Shown: positions 11,347 through 19,847, counted from the first letter of the stretch. The stretch is DNA of 64,000 nucleotides from Protula sp. h YS-2021 (GCA_949752745.1 OX457027.1:13175556-13239555), one strand, 5' to 3'. Notes: generated by a model from the letters alone, not told the origin. Translations and numbers: made by a program.

Positions 11347-11688
11347 ATAGAAGACTTTTTATCGGAATATGAACCTATTTCACATGGATTCTCGTATCTG
11401 AGAAACTTATGTGATGACATTGTGCTAAGACATTTTGGAAACTATATCATTCTATCAACTGACGAACAATCTGTGTTGAAAGACCATCTAGAGAAGTTCA
11501 GGATACCTGGCTTTCTCCTGGCAGTCTCAAATGAATTAGAAGTGTGTGTGACTGAGAACTGCTTAGACGTGTTTGTACAATTTCGCCAATATGACGAGCT
11601 TACAGAACGCTACGACTACATCACCCTCAACACAGTGGAATGGTACGCTCTGTTACAAGCATTAGATTGGAAAGAACCTGACGCTTGA
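11347..11688 (+). pseudogene. Paired PC4-like-domain protein, start codon lost in A
   Basis: The frame is open and collinear with the 113-aa gene at 48102 in B, but the start codon is ATA (11347-11349) here instead of ATG, with no in-frame ATG nearby. The second domain shows VCVTENCLDVFVQFRQY then YITLNTVEWYALLQALDW, the PC4-like strand-helix signature; the first is weaker (YIILSTDEQSVLKDHLEKF). Translation might use an upstream TTG (11338) or fail. Confidence 0.6.
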
Positions 11689-11713
11689 ATTCAAAGAGGA
11701 AGGAGTGCAACTC

Positions 11714-11971
11714 ATGCGAGGCACCAAGTCCATTGAACTGACACATCCCATGTGTGTTATGGTGATGAACATTGACATGAATGATCATGGATATGAACTG
11801 AAACTGTCTGAACATGAAGATGTTAAAATAATAAAGTTTGGTAATGGACAGTGTTATGCTAGTTTTCATAGCATTTACAAACGTGAATGTAATGCCTATG
11901 ATACATATATTAATTTAGATTGGTATGAATGGCATGTGTTTATTGATGTATTGAATGTATTTCTAAAATAA
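11714..11971 (+). CDS. PC4-like-domain protein, in the +1 frame of the preceding gene
   Basis: 85 aa from ATG 11714. C-terminal half: VKIIKFGNGQCYASFHSIYK then YINLDWYEWHVFIDVLNVFL, again the PC4-like strand plus Trp helix. The frame is open upstream of the ATG into the end of the preceding gene (reads NLTLEFKEE), as also in B. The two genes may therefore be expressed as one protein by +1 frameshifting, or derive from one gene split before A and B diverged. Confidence 0.55.
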   Translation: MRGTKSIELTHPMCVMVMNIDMNDHGYELKLSEHEDVKIIKFGNGQCYASFHSIYKRECNAYDTYINLDWYEWHVFIDVLNVFLK

Positions 11972-12017
11972 AATTTCAATGTAAAATAATTGTTGAAATG
12001 TAAATAATGTATAACAC

Positions 12018-12056
12018 AATAAACAAAGAATGTTGTATAAAACTGTCTTGTTTATT
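12018..12056. terminator. Tail-to-tail polyadenylation signals of element A
   Basis: AATAAA on the plus strand at 12018-12023 and on the minus strand (TTTATT at 12051-12056). They separate the convergent plus-strand (polB/PC4) and minus-strand (capsid/protease) units. Confidence 0.65.
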
Positions 12057-12122
12057 TACAATATTCATAATACAATTCACAATTACCAACAACTTAACTA
12101 ATACAGCTTAACTAATACAACA

Positions 12123-12560
12123 TCAATAAAATAATGGTTTATAATGTCTATATACAAAATCCTTTACAACAAAATCACCATCACTTCTTCTTAATACATC
12201 AATGATTTCAAAAGGACTATGTCCTCGAGCTCTTTGAATTATATAATACACACAATAAAATCTACATGTAGAGGATATCGGTGTTTGTAATGGAACTGAA
12301 TTATAAATGAAATTAAACTTTAAAAACTTATTCAAACGACTGTCTATAGGTAAAAGTCCATAAGAGTCAAAATATTCTGCAGGGTCTTCGTCATAATATA
12401 CTGCCACCCAATACTCTCCTGGCTCATCATGATCTTCTGTGTTGATGACATAGGCACCGCGTTGTAAAGATGGTAACTGGTCCATGGCAAACACACCTTG
12501 AAACAAGTCTTTTGTCGTGGCATCATGGGATAGGATGGCTTCTATCTGCTTCGTGTTCAT
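12123..12560 (-). CDS. Adenovirus-type (Ulp1-fold) cysteine protease, catalytic His replaced by Tyr
   Basis: 145 aa. The family cleaves virion precursor proteins during maturation. The layout matches adenain-like proteases: GEYWVAVYYD (position 50 should be His), YFDSYG (Asp65, acid residue) and PISSTCRFYC (nucleophile Cys99). In B residue 50 is His (CAT) and residue 100 is Gly; here they are Tyr (TAT) and Arg. The frame is intact but the enzyme is predicted to be dead. The ATG overlaps the MCP stop by 4 nt (ATGA). Confidence 0.85.
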   Translation of the reverse strand: MNTKQIEAILSHDATTKDLFQGVFAMDQLPSLQRGAYVINTEDHDEPGEYWVAVYYDEDPAEYFDSYGLLPIDSRLNKFLKFNFIYNSVPLQTPISSTCRFYCVYYIIQRARGHSPFEIIDVLRRSDGDFVVKDFVYRHYKPLFY

Positions 12561-13930
12561 GACTGGTAGTCGAATTGAATGCTACGATTTGCACTTATTT
12601 CAACAATGTTATCAAATTCAGCATACACTATAACATTAACTGTATTTTGCAAGGCACCAGCAAAATTCATTTCTAGTCTCAAATTCCCATGTTTGATAAG
12701 GGCATAATGATCAGCACCATCATAATCAGGTGTTAAGTCAAAAGAAAATAAAGAATAACCTCTAGGCCAATCTTCCCGTTTTATAATGGAACTTTTCTCA
12801 CCATCCAATCTATCAAAAGATTTGTAAAGTGTTTCAAAAGCATCAAGATATTTGCCTCGATTTATATCAAGCTTGAGAGGTTTGGATAGGACTGGTTCAC
12901 CATCAGAGTAAAGCTGCATAAAGTTAAGATCAAAATGTTCAAAATTGTATGGATTTCTCAATACTGTTCCAGCAAAGGATTCATTATGAACTATTCCAAT
13001 GACAATACGTTTTGGTAATTGGCCTAAAAAGATGCTATCTTTTACCAAAGATTGAAATCCAGTTGGAATAGCTAAAACTTTACACTCTTTTCTATTAATA
13101 ATAAACTTAGCAGGACTTTTCATCAATGCATCTGCATGTCCCAATTGAATACCTGGACTAACCCTCACTTTGCGAATGGTTAAAAACGCTTCTCTCACTT
13201 CTACTTTAAAACCATTATTTGCAGCCATTAATACATATTCATCTTTTTGTCTATGTAAACGTAATTTCATACTAACACCATTGGGAAGATAACGATCCTG
13301 CTCAAACAAATCTACCCTTAAACCACCTGTAAGCATAAACTCACGGCTTAGACGTGTATACAAATAGCGATTATGTAAACCATTATTTCCTGTTTCAGCT
13401 ATATCACCACCTTCAATATTTACATGAAAACCTGATACATATCTTTCATGATTAGGTCTTTTCACCTCATGAGTATTCATTGACCCGGCAGTATCTTTAT
13501 AGATGAGACGCATAGAGCGCTCAGAATGGAGACTTTCTTCCGAGTCATGAATGAGATGAGATATGATGCTGGTATAACCATGGGTATTGTTACTATGTGA
13601 TACCAATCGATCATTTAGAAATAATTCAATATTGGACCATAACCCATTAAACAAATCATTGATACATGACACGTTATCATCTACACCACACGGTGTACCA
13701 TCAGCCTTTACAATGCGACATATAATATGGAGTTTACTGTTCTTTAAATCTAGATATTCTTCGGTACTCGCAGGAATGTAGAATTCTATTGGAGCACCCT
13801 CTCTAATGGTAGTCATTGGTTGATAGTCTACATTATAACTTTTTTCTACAGCAGTTTGCGTTGGTGGTATGTGAAACCATTCTAATGGAGAAAGACTACA
13901 TTCACAAGAATGATTATGAATTAAAGACAT
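12557..13930 (-). CDS. Polinton major capsid protein, intact
   Basis: 457 aa. It occupies the MCP slot between the minor capsid genes and the protease and is strongly conserved with the B copy. It has the beta-rich composition expected of a double jelly-roll MCP. N-terminal landmarks are SLSPLEWFHIPPTQTAVEKS and later WSNIELFLNDRLVSHSNN. From memory this is the family often named 'F54H12.2-like' in invertebrate annotations. Unlike the B copy, its C-terminus is complete. Assignment is by gene order and family recognition. Confidence 0.85.
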   Translation of the reverse strand: MSLIHNHSCECSLSPLEWFHIPPTQTAVEKSYNVDYQPMTTIREGAPIEFYIPASTEEYLDLKNSKLHIICRIVKADGTPCGVDDNVSCINDLFNGLWSNIELFLNDRLVSHSNNTHGYTSIISHLIHDSEESLHSERSMRLIYKDTAGSMNTHEVKRPNHERYVSGFHVNIEGGDIAETGNNGLHNRYLYTRLSREFMLTGGLRVDLFEQDRYLPNGVSMKLRLHRQKDEYVLMAANNGFKVEVREAFLTIRKVRVSPGIQLGHADALMKSPAKFIINRKECKVLAIPTGFQSLVKDSIFLGQLPKRIVIGIVHNESFAGTVLRNPYNFEHFDLNFMQLYSDGEPVLSKPLKLDINRGKYLDAFETLYKSFDRLDGEKSSIIKREDWPRGYSLFSFDLTPDYDGADHYALIKHGNLRLEMNFAGALQNTVNVIVYAEFDNIVEISANRSIQFDYQS

Positions 13931-13932
13931 GA

Positions 13933-14289
13933 TTAAAAAATATCTTTCTTATATTTTGTTGATGTTATCCGTTTAGCTGCCTTTCGCCCTCTGACAGGTT
14001 TTGCTGGTTTCGCTCTCTTTTGTCCTCCTAACTCATCACCAAACATACGTTGTGCTACTCGACCTGTAACATCTTTCGCGACATCTTTTGCAGCCTTTTT
14101 AAGATGTGGTGCAACGATTTTAGCCCCTGCCTTAAGCAGTGGAATAGCTTTTCGAGCCAATGATCCCAGTATTGAACCAATACCATCTCCATATTGTATT
14201 CGCACTCCTTTAAATCCTGGTAATTCTCCACCCACTTGACGAAGAAAATGGTTGCGATATATAGATGGATTGTGTGTGTATGCTTTCAT
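13933..14289 (-). CDS. Small basic virion-like protein with amphipathic/glycine segment (pVI/pX-like candidate)
   Basis: 118 aa. Residues ~30-60 read GDGIGSILGSLARKAIPLLK and then an Ala/Lys amphipathic helix; the tail is Lys/Arg-rich (RGRKAAKRITSTKYKKDIF). This resembles small membrane-active or DNA-condensing virion proteins of adenovirus-like capsids. It lies between penton (4-nt ATGA overlap at 14286-14289) and MCP (2-nt gap). Intact in both elements. The exact homologue is not determined. Confidence 0.6.
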   Translation of the reverse strand: MKAYTHNPSIYRNHFLRQVGGELPGFKGVRIQYGDGIGSILGSLARKAIPLLKAGAKIVAPHLKKAAKDVAKDVTGRVAQRMFGDELGGQKRAKPAKPVRGRKAAKRITSTKYKKDIF

Positions 14290-15052
14290 AATGCTTTTGG
14301 TCGAAAATGAAGTTTACAGATCACCTTTCCAGTTTGAAATGGAACATTATGGCCTGTGTCGTCCTTGATATTCATTTCTATCACGTCAAATTTGGATGTG
14401 TTTACAGGAACATAATGCGGTTCTCCATAAGTTTTCATGATAATGTCTCCATCATGTCCTTGTATTCCAACAGAACGTAGCAAAGGAACATAATAATCAC
14501 CAACAACTTGTGGCTCACAAATACTACAGTACACATAAAGTGTATAAAATCCCTTTATATCACATCAGCTTTATGTTCAGCTGTACACGTTTCAGTATAC
14601 CATTGATCTGGGATAAATCCTAAAATCTCAGCTAATCCAGTTGAGAATGACACTTCAAAACCATAATTTAGAAATAGAAAAACACGTCGTCTAATTTTAT
14701 CATACTTTATCTGAATAGCTTCTTTAAGGTCATCTTTCATAGAATTAGTTGCTTCTTTATTGACTGCCTGACATATCTCTTGTATGGATCTGTAGTAACC
14801 ATAAGGAATATTGATTGTGTCAAGAACAATATCATTCAGTGGTTGTTGTCGATACTGAATAGAATAGTCCATTCCATGTCTCATGGTTGTCCATGTATGT
14901 GGATATTGAATTTCAGCTAAAGCCACTTCATATTTTCCGTTCAGATAGATGGTTCGAGGCATACGAATTTGATAATTCGAAGTCTTGTTGTTGGGATAAT
15001 AGTTCATACTAGCATTGCTGGGTAAAGTAATGTAAAAACTTGTTGACTCCAT
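14286..15052 (-). pseudogene. Penton-like minor capsid protein, frameshifted in A
   Basis: ATG at 15052. The first 165 residues (ITLPSNASMNYYPNNKTSNY, later YEVALAEIQYPHTW) match B. A net 2-bp insertion near 14555-14570, relative to B, brings a TAA directly after ADVI. The remaining ~80 codons (CEPQVVGDYYVPLLRSVG) continue at 14286-14534 in another frame. The Polinton minor capsid protein is a single jelly-roll penton; position and conserved beta-rich sequence support this. Confidence 0.85.
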
Positions 15053-15106
15053 GACAGCTAAATCGTTTATGTGATGTAGATAGACTAGATGTGTATATAC
15101 ATTACT

Positions 15107-15316
15107 TCATGTTTGACACTCTTCATCTTCACTTTCTACATTGTTGTCTACATTGTCGTCTAAATTGCTATCTACATGATCTACATTGGTATCTACTACT
15201 TCTCCCTGACAACAAGCACTAACACACCTAATTTTTACAGGAATAGTATTTTTATTTCCATTTTCTTTACAATAACAACACCATAACTCTTTAATCCATG
15301 TTAAAAAGTTTCCCAT
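15107..15316 (-). CDS. Small Gly2/Cys-rich acidic-tail protein, unknown
   Basis: 69 aa: MGNFLTWIKELWCCYCKE, then KIRCVSACCQGEV, then an Asp/Asn-rich tail. Gly2 with Thr6 fits N-myristoylation, and the Cys clusters fit palmitoylation or metal binding, so a membrane-anchored virion or assembly factor is possible. The B copy keeps the N-terminal 40 residues but has a different tail. The start overlaps the end of the upstream gene by 16 nt. Confidence 0.55.
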   Translation of the reverse strand: MGNFLTWIKELWCCYCKENGNKNTIPVKIRCVSACCQGEVVDTNVDHVDSNLDDNVDNNVESEDEECQT

Positions 15317-15894
15317 CCTTCTGGAAACAACCTTTGTTGACGTTGTTGTATCTCTTTTGTAATATCTTCACGAGTTGTCTTTTTACCAAAAACAGTTTTT
15401 GGAATATTAGCATCTACAATTTCCTCAATAAACTGCTTCCAACCATGCGGTGGTTCTCGTTGTTCTTTTCTTCTTGTAGCAACCAATGCTTCTTTCAACA
15501 AATCAATAATGTTGGAATTTGTAATGACAGTACCCGTTTTTAAAACAAGTTCATTTTTATCTGTCCATCTCGTACCATATTTCTTAAGTTCTGCTAGAAG
15601 TTGTGTTAGTTTTACATGATAAATAGGTTGAAAATGGCTTAGAAACTGTTGGGACTTTTCTGATTTTTCTGCATTAGATGCTGACTTTTGTCGTTGTTGT
15701 TGTTGTTGTTGCGACTGAATTGTTCGTAAATGACGGCCAAGAACTTGAGACATTTCTATTGCCTTTTCACGAGTTCGTTTCCCACGTAAAAGTTTATTCA
15801 CTTTCGTTTTGATTTCACTATTTTTTCCCTTCTTTTCTAACAACATTTTATATTCATATTCAGGAATGAGGACCATTTTCATAGTATGTTTCAT
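15301..15894 (-). CDS. Conserved Polinton late-block protein, unknown function
   Basis: 197 aa. N-terminus MVLIPEYEYKMLLEKKGK, Lys/Arg-rich; then a Gln-rich linker (~62-72); then a conserved half with GTVITNSNIIDLLKEALVA and PPHGWKQFIEEIVDANIPKT. Conserved in length and sequence with B (191 aa). The ATG overlaps the preceding gene's stop (ATGA). No enzymatic motif seen; a structural or DNA-associated role is only inferred from its place among capsid genes. Confidence 0.6.
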   Translation of the reverse strand: MKHTMKMVLIPEYEYKMLLEKKGKNSEIKTKVNKLLRGKRTREKAIEMSQVLGRHLRTIQSQQQQQQRQKSASNAEKSEKSQQFLSHFQPIYHVKLTQLLAELKKYGTRWTDKNELVLKTGTVITNSNIIDLLKEALVATRRKEQREPPHGWKQFIEEIVDANIPKTVFGKKTTREDITKEIQQRQQRLFPEGWETF

Positions 15895-16206
15895 TTTAAC
15901 AGCAACTGAGCTAACAATGGTAATGCAAATTTAGCAATAGCTCCAATGAATCCTCCTTTCTGATTAACCAACTTCTTTTTTCTTCGAAGTGATATCTTCT
16001 TATCTGCCAGTGTGCGTAGGGTATGACGTTCACGCTTGAATACCTTATACCTTTTTGAGCTTAAGGCTAAATGTCCTCGCAATATATTCAAACAAATTTC
16101 AAACAAGCTAGTTAATTCTTCCTTAGTAGCTTGTTGTAGCAAGGTTTTACGTCGTTTAGGCGAGCAAGTGAAGAAATGGTTGATTCGCTTGAATACGTTT
16201 AGACAT
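15891..16206 (-). pseudogene. pX-like small virion protein, frameshifted in A
   Basis: The start (MSKRIQANQPFLHLL) overlaps the ATPase stop by 8 nt. Relative to B an 11-bp deletion near 16165-16175 shifts the frame and gives a TAA after ~16 codons. The rest stays open to 15891: a basic middle (SLRRKKKLVNQKGGFIGAIA) and a hydrophobic end (FALPLLAQLLLK). The basic stretch followed by GGF and a hydrophobic tail resembles adenovirus pX/pVI-type small virion proteins. B is broken in the same gene by a different lesion. Confidence 0.65.
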
Positions 16207-16858
16207 CTTGGCTGCGAATGGTCAAGTGACTTGGTTCTTGTTCATACGCCACCTTATCAACATATACGTAATGTGTATCTTTTGGTAAAATGCCTGTACG
16301 AATACGTAGTTGATCATTTGTCTTCGGCTTCAAATCAATGAATAAATAGCCATGAGGTTTGCTCGTAGCATCTTGATAGGCTTCTATGAGAAATTGAGAT
16401 TTTCCAGGATACATTTGTCGCGCTAATGTACTTATTTGTTGACTGTCTCTAGGATTTTTAAACAGAATGATGTAATGCGTATTCAAACTAATATTTCGCA
16501 TTTCTCTACCATGATGAAACAAATTATGTACAATAAAAATAATGCTAAGATTTTGATGACTGCTACCAACACTAAAGAGACGTGTCATACGCTCATCACT
16601 ATGACATTTAGTCATTAAGTCATCAATGATGAGTAAGTTTGGCTTTTTCGGGTTAAAGCGCTCTTCAATGTCATCTGGAATGCCTTGGTAAAATTCCACA
16701 CCTTTCATTCCCTTGTACAAAGGCTGATCTGCTGCATAGAGCCATAAAATGGTTTTTGGAGAGGGTTTAATTAACTTTTGTTCTAGAATTTCTCTAACTA
16801 GAGAAGTTTTACCACTGCCTGTAGGTCCAGAGACCAAACATGTGAATGGATGCTTCAT
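16199..16858 (-). CDS. FtsK/HerA-type genome-packaging ATPase
   Basis: 219 aa from ATG 16858. Walker A GPTGSGKTSL (residues ~10-19), Walker B NLLIIDDL (~75-82), then IIFIVHNLFHHG and a GSSHQN sensor-like loop. This is the A32-like packaging ATPase typical of Polintons and of nucleocytoplasmic large DNA viruses (NCLDV), which pumps DNA into capsids. The ATG overlaps the integrase stop by 4 nt (ATGA). Intact in both elements. Confidence 0.9.
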   Translation of the reverse strand: MKHPFTCLVSGPTGSGKTSLVREILEQKLIKPSPKTILWLYAADQPLYKGMKGVEFYQGIPDDIEERFNPKKPNLLIIDDLMTKCHSDERMTRLFSVGSSHQNLSIIFIVHNLFHHGREMRNISLNTHYIILFKNPRDSQQISTLARQMYPGKSQFLIEAYQDATSKPHGYLFIDLKPKTNDQLRIRTGILPKDTHYVYVDKVAYEQEPSHLTIRSQDV

Positions 16859-17955
16859 TTTCGAATATCTGTTTCTTTCACCCAACTGTTAAACTTCTTT
16901 GGCCAACCTAACCACTTCACAAATAATTCTTTAACACCTCGTCTTTTTCTTGTTTTCAAAACCTTTTCAATTCTGTAGACTGATTCAATATCTTTTGTCA
17001 CTTTCTGTAGTTCTTCTTCATAGAAATGTCCATCAATATCTTCATCCAAAAAGTCTTTCACACGATACAAGTGTACTCCTTGCTTCTTACAACGATGTGT
17101 GATAATGAACACTCCTTGCGTCCACTTTATATGATAATCTCGTTGAAATACATATTTTATGTGAGAAATGCGAACCTGATCACCAATTTTAAATTTGTAG
17201 GGTTTTTTCTTCTTCGGTTTTAATTTCAATTTGTCTACATACATATATTTCCACACTTTCGATTCTATGTCTTTACGAATGTCTGCAGGAGCATACTTAT
17301 TAGGGAGGGAGCCATGTGGTCTATGGTTGTAATTATACACTAAGTCTGGAAGAATGTCCATATATCGATACGTTTGATTATGTAGGAAATATCGATACAT
17401 CATTCCCTTTAGAGTACGAATGACTCTCTCAGCATAGTTGGCTTTGGTTTCATTCTTTGTCGTATAGGCATGTATTCCCTCCTTCTTCATAAAAGCTTTT
17501 ACCCATCTGTTTTTAAATTCAGTTCCCTTATCCGACCTTAGAGTTCGTGGTCTTCGTTGTGTTTCATGAAAAATCTTTTGAAAGGCTTCTATGACGCTGG
17601 TATGTGATTTGTTAGGTATTGGTTGCACCCATAAATATTTGGAAAACACATCAATGACAACCAATAAAAAGTGGGTGTCATCATTATAGGAAGCTATGTT
17701 TCCCATGTCAGCTAAATCAATATCCCACATGTCATCAATTCCACGCGTAATGACACGTTGCCTTTTAAACCTGTATTTTACAGGTTGTAGTAAACTGAAG
17801 GCATCTTGATCCTGTAACCATTTCTTCACTTGCGAATGAGTGACTGGTTGATCATGTTTTTTTAATATATGATAAAGTTTGTAAGGACCAGCAAATGCCC
17901 CGGGTTGACCAGGTTTAAAGTAAATATTGGTTAAGTAGTCTTTCCACGTCGACAT
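16855..17955 (-). CDS. int: Retroviral-type (rve, c-int) integrase with C-terminal chromodomain
   Basis: 366 aa. Integrase core with DMWDIDLADM (Asp80), LRSDKGTEFKNRW (Asp142) and NYAERVIRTLKGMM (Glu176), the DDE triad. The C-terminal YRIEKVL...VKWLGWP...FNSWV is a chromodomain (about 326-362). It would cut and join the AG/CT termini, making the 6-bp duplication. It is the first gene of the compact minus-strand block. Frame and catalytic residues are intact. Confidence 0.95.
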   Translation of the reverse strand: MSTWKDYLTNIYFKPGQPGAFAGPYKLYHILKKHDQPVTHSQVKKWLQDQDAFSLLQPVKYRFKRQRVITRGIDDMWDIDLADMGNIASYNDDTHFLLVVIDVFSKYLWVQPIPNKSHTSVIEAFQKIFHETQRRPRTLRSDKGTEFKNRWVKAFMKKEGIHAYTTKNETKANYAERVIRTLKGMMYRYFLHNQTYRYMDILPDLVYNYNHRPHGSLPNKYAPADIRKDIESKVWKYMYVDKLKLKPKKKKPYKFKIGDQVRISHIKYVFQRDYHIKWTQGVFIITHRCKKQGVHLYRVKDFLDEDIDGHFYEEELQKVTKDIESVYRIEKVLKTRKRRGVKELFVKWLGWPKKFNSWVKETDIRK

Positions 17956-18050
17956 GTTAACACTAAATGATTAACACTTGTCAACATATCTTGTATTTTA
18001 TTTTGTCTTACAACTCAATCAACATGTTTTTATAACTCAATCAACATATC

Positions 18051-18383
18051 TTACAAATCAAGTATTGATACAATGGTGTGAATAATTGGAGTCCACTGAT
18101 CTTCAATGTACATTAACCAACTACTTAATTCATCAAGTGTGATAGCATCTACACCATATTTTTTACAACGTTGATTTGCATTATCTAACACTTTATCTAA
18201 ATGAATGTAATATTTAGCTTCATTCCAATATGTATAGACACATGCAGAATGACAAGTATGTTCTGAACACTCTTCATTTTGACAAGCAGGACATACTAAA
18301 CATGCAAACTTTTTTACAGCTAATAACATTTCTTCACAATATGTCTTTTGCACAATATATTGTCTCAATGTAATGTCCGTCAT
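18051..18383 (-). CDS. Small Cys-rich protein, unknown (also in B)
   Basis: 110 aa from ATG 18383 (MTDITLRQYIVQKTYCEEML). The middle carries CLVCPACQNEECSEHTCH, a likely zinc site; the C-terminus is a helical segment ending TIVSILDL. The start codon and the stop of the upstream gene share one base (TAATG). Orthologue at 54926-55258. Confidence 0.55.
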   Translation of the reverse strand: MTDITLRQYIVQKTYCEEMLLAVKKFACLVCPACQNEECSEHTCHSACVYTYWNEAKYYIHLDKVLDNANQRCKKYGVDAITLDELSSWLMYIEDQWTPIIHTIVSILDL

Positions 18384-18670
18384 TATACTGCAATGTAGAT
18401 TAACCACTCTCTCACTTCATCAAACAGTCTTGGATCAAATCGAGCAAAGTGATATGCTGCTTCCACATCTAACTCCTCAGCTCCGTCAATATTTGAAAGC
18501 ACACACTCTTTGATGAAATCCTCACGTAATTTCGGTACGTTCAGCGTGGAATGAGCAAGTTCCCAATAGATGTCAAAGTGTTCCAGTTGTTGTTGAATAG
18601 ATCCAAAACGCGCCAGTTCACTTATCATGTAGTCCACATACGTCTCCTTGAAAAACGTTTCTACATCCAT
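18383..18670 (-). CDS. Small element-specific protein of the 'F..Y-D' family
   Basis: 95 aa: METFFKETYVDYMISEL-type start, then QLEHFDIYWELAHSTLN, FIKEC and acidic residues. It shares its pattern with the gene at 55990-56322 and more weakly with 19429-19847 and 57810-58244. Helical, unknown function. Confidence 0.45.
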   Translation of the reverse strand: MDVETFFKETYVDYMISELARFGSIQQQLEHFDIYWELAHSTLNVPKLREDFIKECVLSNIDGAEELDVEAAYHFARFDPRLFDEVREWLIYIAV

Positions 18671-18734
18671 CTTTCACATATCCATATGACACGTCTACAC
18701 ACTTTGACGACTGGCAAGCAAATGACTTGTAGTC

Positions 18735-19355
18735 TTACTCGGCAGATACTGTTAGTGAGCCGCACTTGTTGCAGAAGTTGTCAGGTTCACACAACTTGCA
18801 ATTGTACTTATGGCAGTAACAATCATAATCCTCAGCATATCCGTAAGCACCACAATATTCACAGGTAAGTCCAAGTTGATTTTGCACGTTCATATTCTCC
18901 AATCGAACTTCAGACAGTCTTTTCTTGGAAAGCTTTGACACTTTCATTCGATTGTCCTTTTGCAGCTTAACAGGAGTTTTCTTCCCATGACATTCCGTAC
19001 ATGGCAGTAAGGTTGAGGTTATGCTATGGATTTCCTGAAGCAATGTCCCCCATTCACCATCATTCATGTTGATGTAACGCGTATATTCTTTCCCTTCAAA
19101 CAGTGATGTTTGCACAAAACTCACATAGCGCATATCCAAGTATGAAATGACTTCAAGCCACTTCGTTTGCGTTAAGTACAGTTTGAAGCCAATGTTGCGT
19201 AATCTTGTCAAGTTCTGACACACAATCTTCCACAAGGATGGTGATAAAGCAAGCCATCTCTCTCCACGTTTGATTCGAAGAAATAGCCCAAATTCTCCAT
19301 GCTCCACAGTAATGGTTAAGTTTGCACTAATTTTAAAGCTGCTTGTCTTCTCCAT
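18735..19355 (-). CDS. Paired PC4-like-domain protein with C-terminal zinc-ribbon-like Cys cluster
   Basis: 206 aa from ATG 19355. First domain (~6-52): FKISANLTITVEHGEFGLFL, then WLALSPSLWKIVCQNL. Second (~58-112): WLEVISYLDMRYVSFVQTS, then YINMNDGEWGTLLQEI. Both show PC4-like strands plus a Trp helix. The C-terminus (about 165-203) has CEYCG, CYCHKYNCKLC and CNKCG, a zinc-binding cluster. B carries two tandem copies. A role as DNA-binding regulator is inferred. Confidence 0.6.
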   Translation of the reverse strand: MEKTSSFKISANLTITVEHGEFGLFLRIKRGERWLALSPSLWKIVCQNLTRLRNIGFKLYLTQTKWLEVISYLDMRYVSFVQTSLFEGKEYTRYINMNDGEWGTLLQEIHSITSTLLPCTECHGKKTPVKLQKDNRMKVSKLSKKRLSEVRLENMNVQNQLGLTCEYCGAYGYAEDYDCYCHKYNCKLCEPDNFCNKCGSLTVSAE

Positions 19356-19393
19356 GGCTACGCGTTGAATGATGACTTCACTTCACCCTTCTC

Positions 19394-19401
19394 CTTTTAT
19401 G
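19394..19401 (-). promoter_or_regulatory. TATA-like box (CATAAAAG) upstream of 18735-19355
   Basis: The minus strand reads GGCATAAAAGGAGAAGGGTGAA, starting 46 nt before the ATG; it is related to the TATAAAAGG...GTGAA module of B. Confidence 0.45.
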
Positions 19402-19428
19402 CCATTAGAAATTGCAGAGTCAGCTTTT

Positions 19429-19847
19429 TTATAGTTCTTCAAACATTTTACAAAGCTTTGAATTCACTTCAACTCGTTCATTGTTGAATCGAACAAGTTC
19501 TGATGCATTCGTCGTCAATGGAACGCCATCATCATAATGTAAAATAATTCTAGCAGCTACAACTAGCATGAGTTCAGCTGCCCAAGTTGTATTCGCGCGG
19601 ATAAATGCTGAATCAATGTCGTAAGTTGATGGTAAAAGTAGTTCTTCACATTCCACATTCCTGAGTGGATGAATTCATCTCTTGGAATTATCTTTCCAAC
19701 AGCTTCCCAATGCTTATGCAAATTCTTCACTTGTAAAATCCAATTAGATTCAAAAGCAGGAAGCTTTGAAAACACATAGTCAACATAGTTCACTTTGAAG
19801 ACGTCATCCATGGTCTCTACACATGGGTGAAGAAGTAATGTTGACAT
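19429..19847 (-). pseudogene. Small element-specific protein, frameshifted in A
   Basis: ATG 19847. MDDVFKVNYVDYVFSKLPAF and the following ~35 residues match the intact B gene (57810-58244). Near 19655-19680 a 1-bp length difference shifts the frame; the remainder (IILHYDDGVP...) continues to 19429 in another frame. Confidence 0.6.

Noticed and set aside
13933..14289. Gly-Gly protease cleavage sites in the small basic protein
   Set aside because: GG pairs are present but do not fit the adenain consensus well, so no site is claimed.
17026..17223. Plus-strand frames inside the integrase and capsid genes
   Set aside because: Antisense shadows of real minus-strand genes; no independent support.
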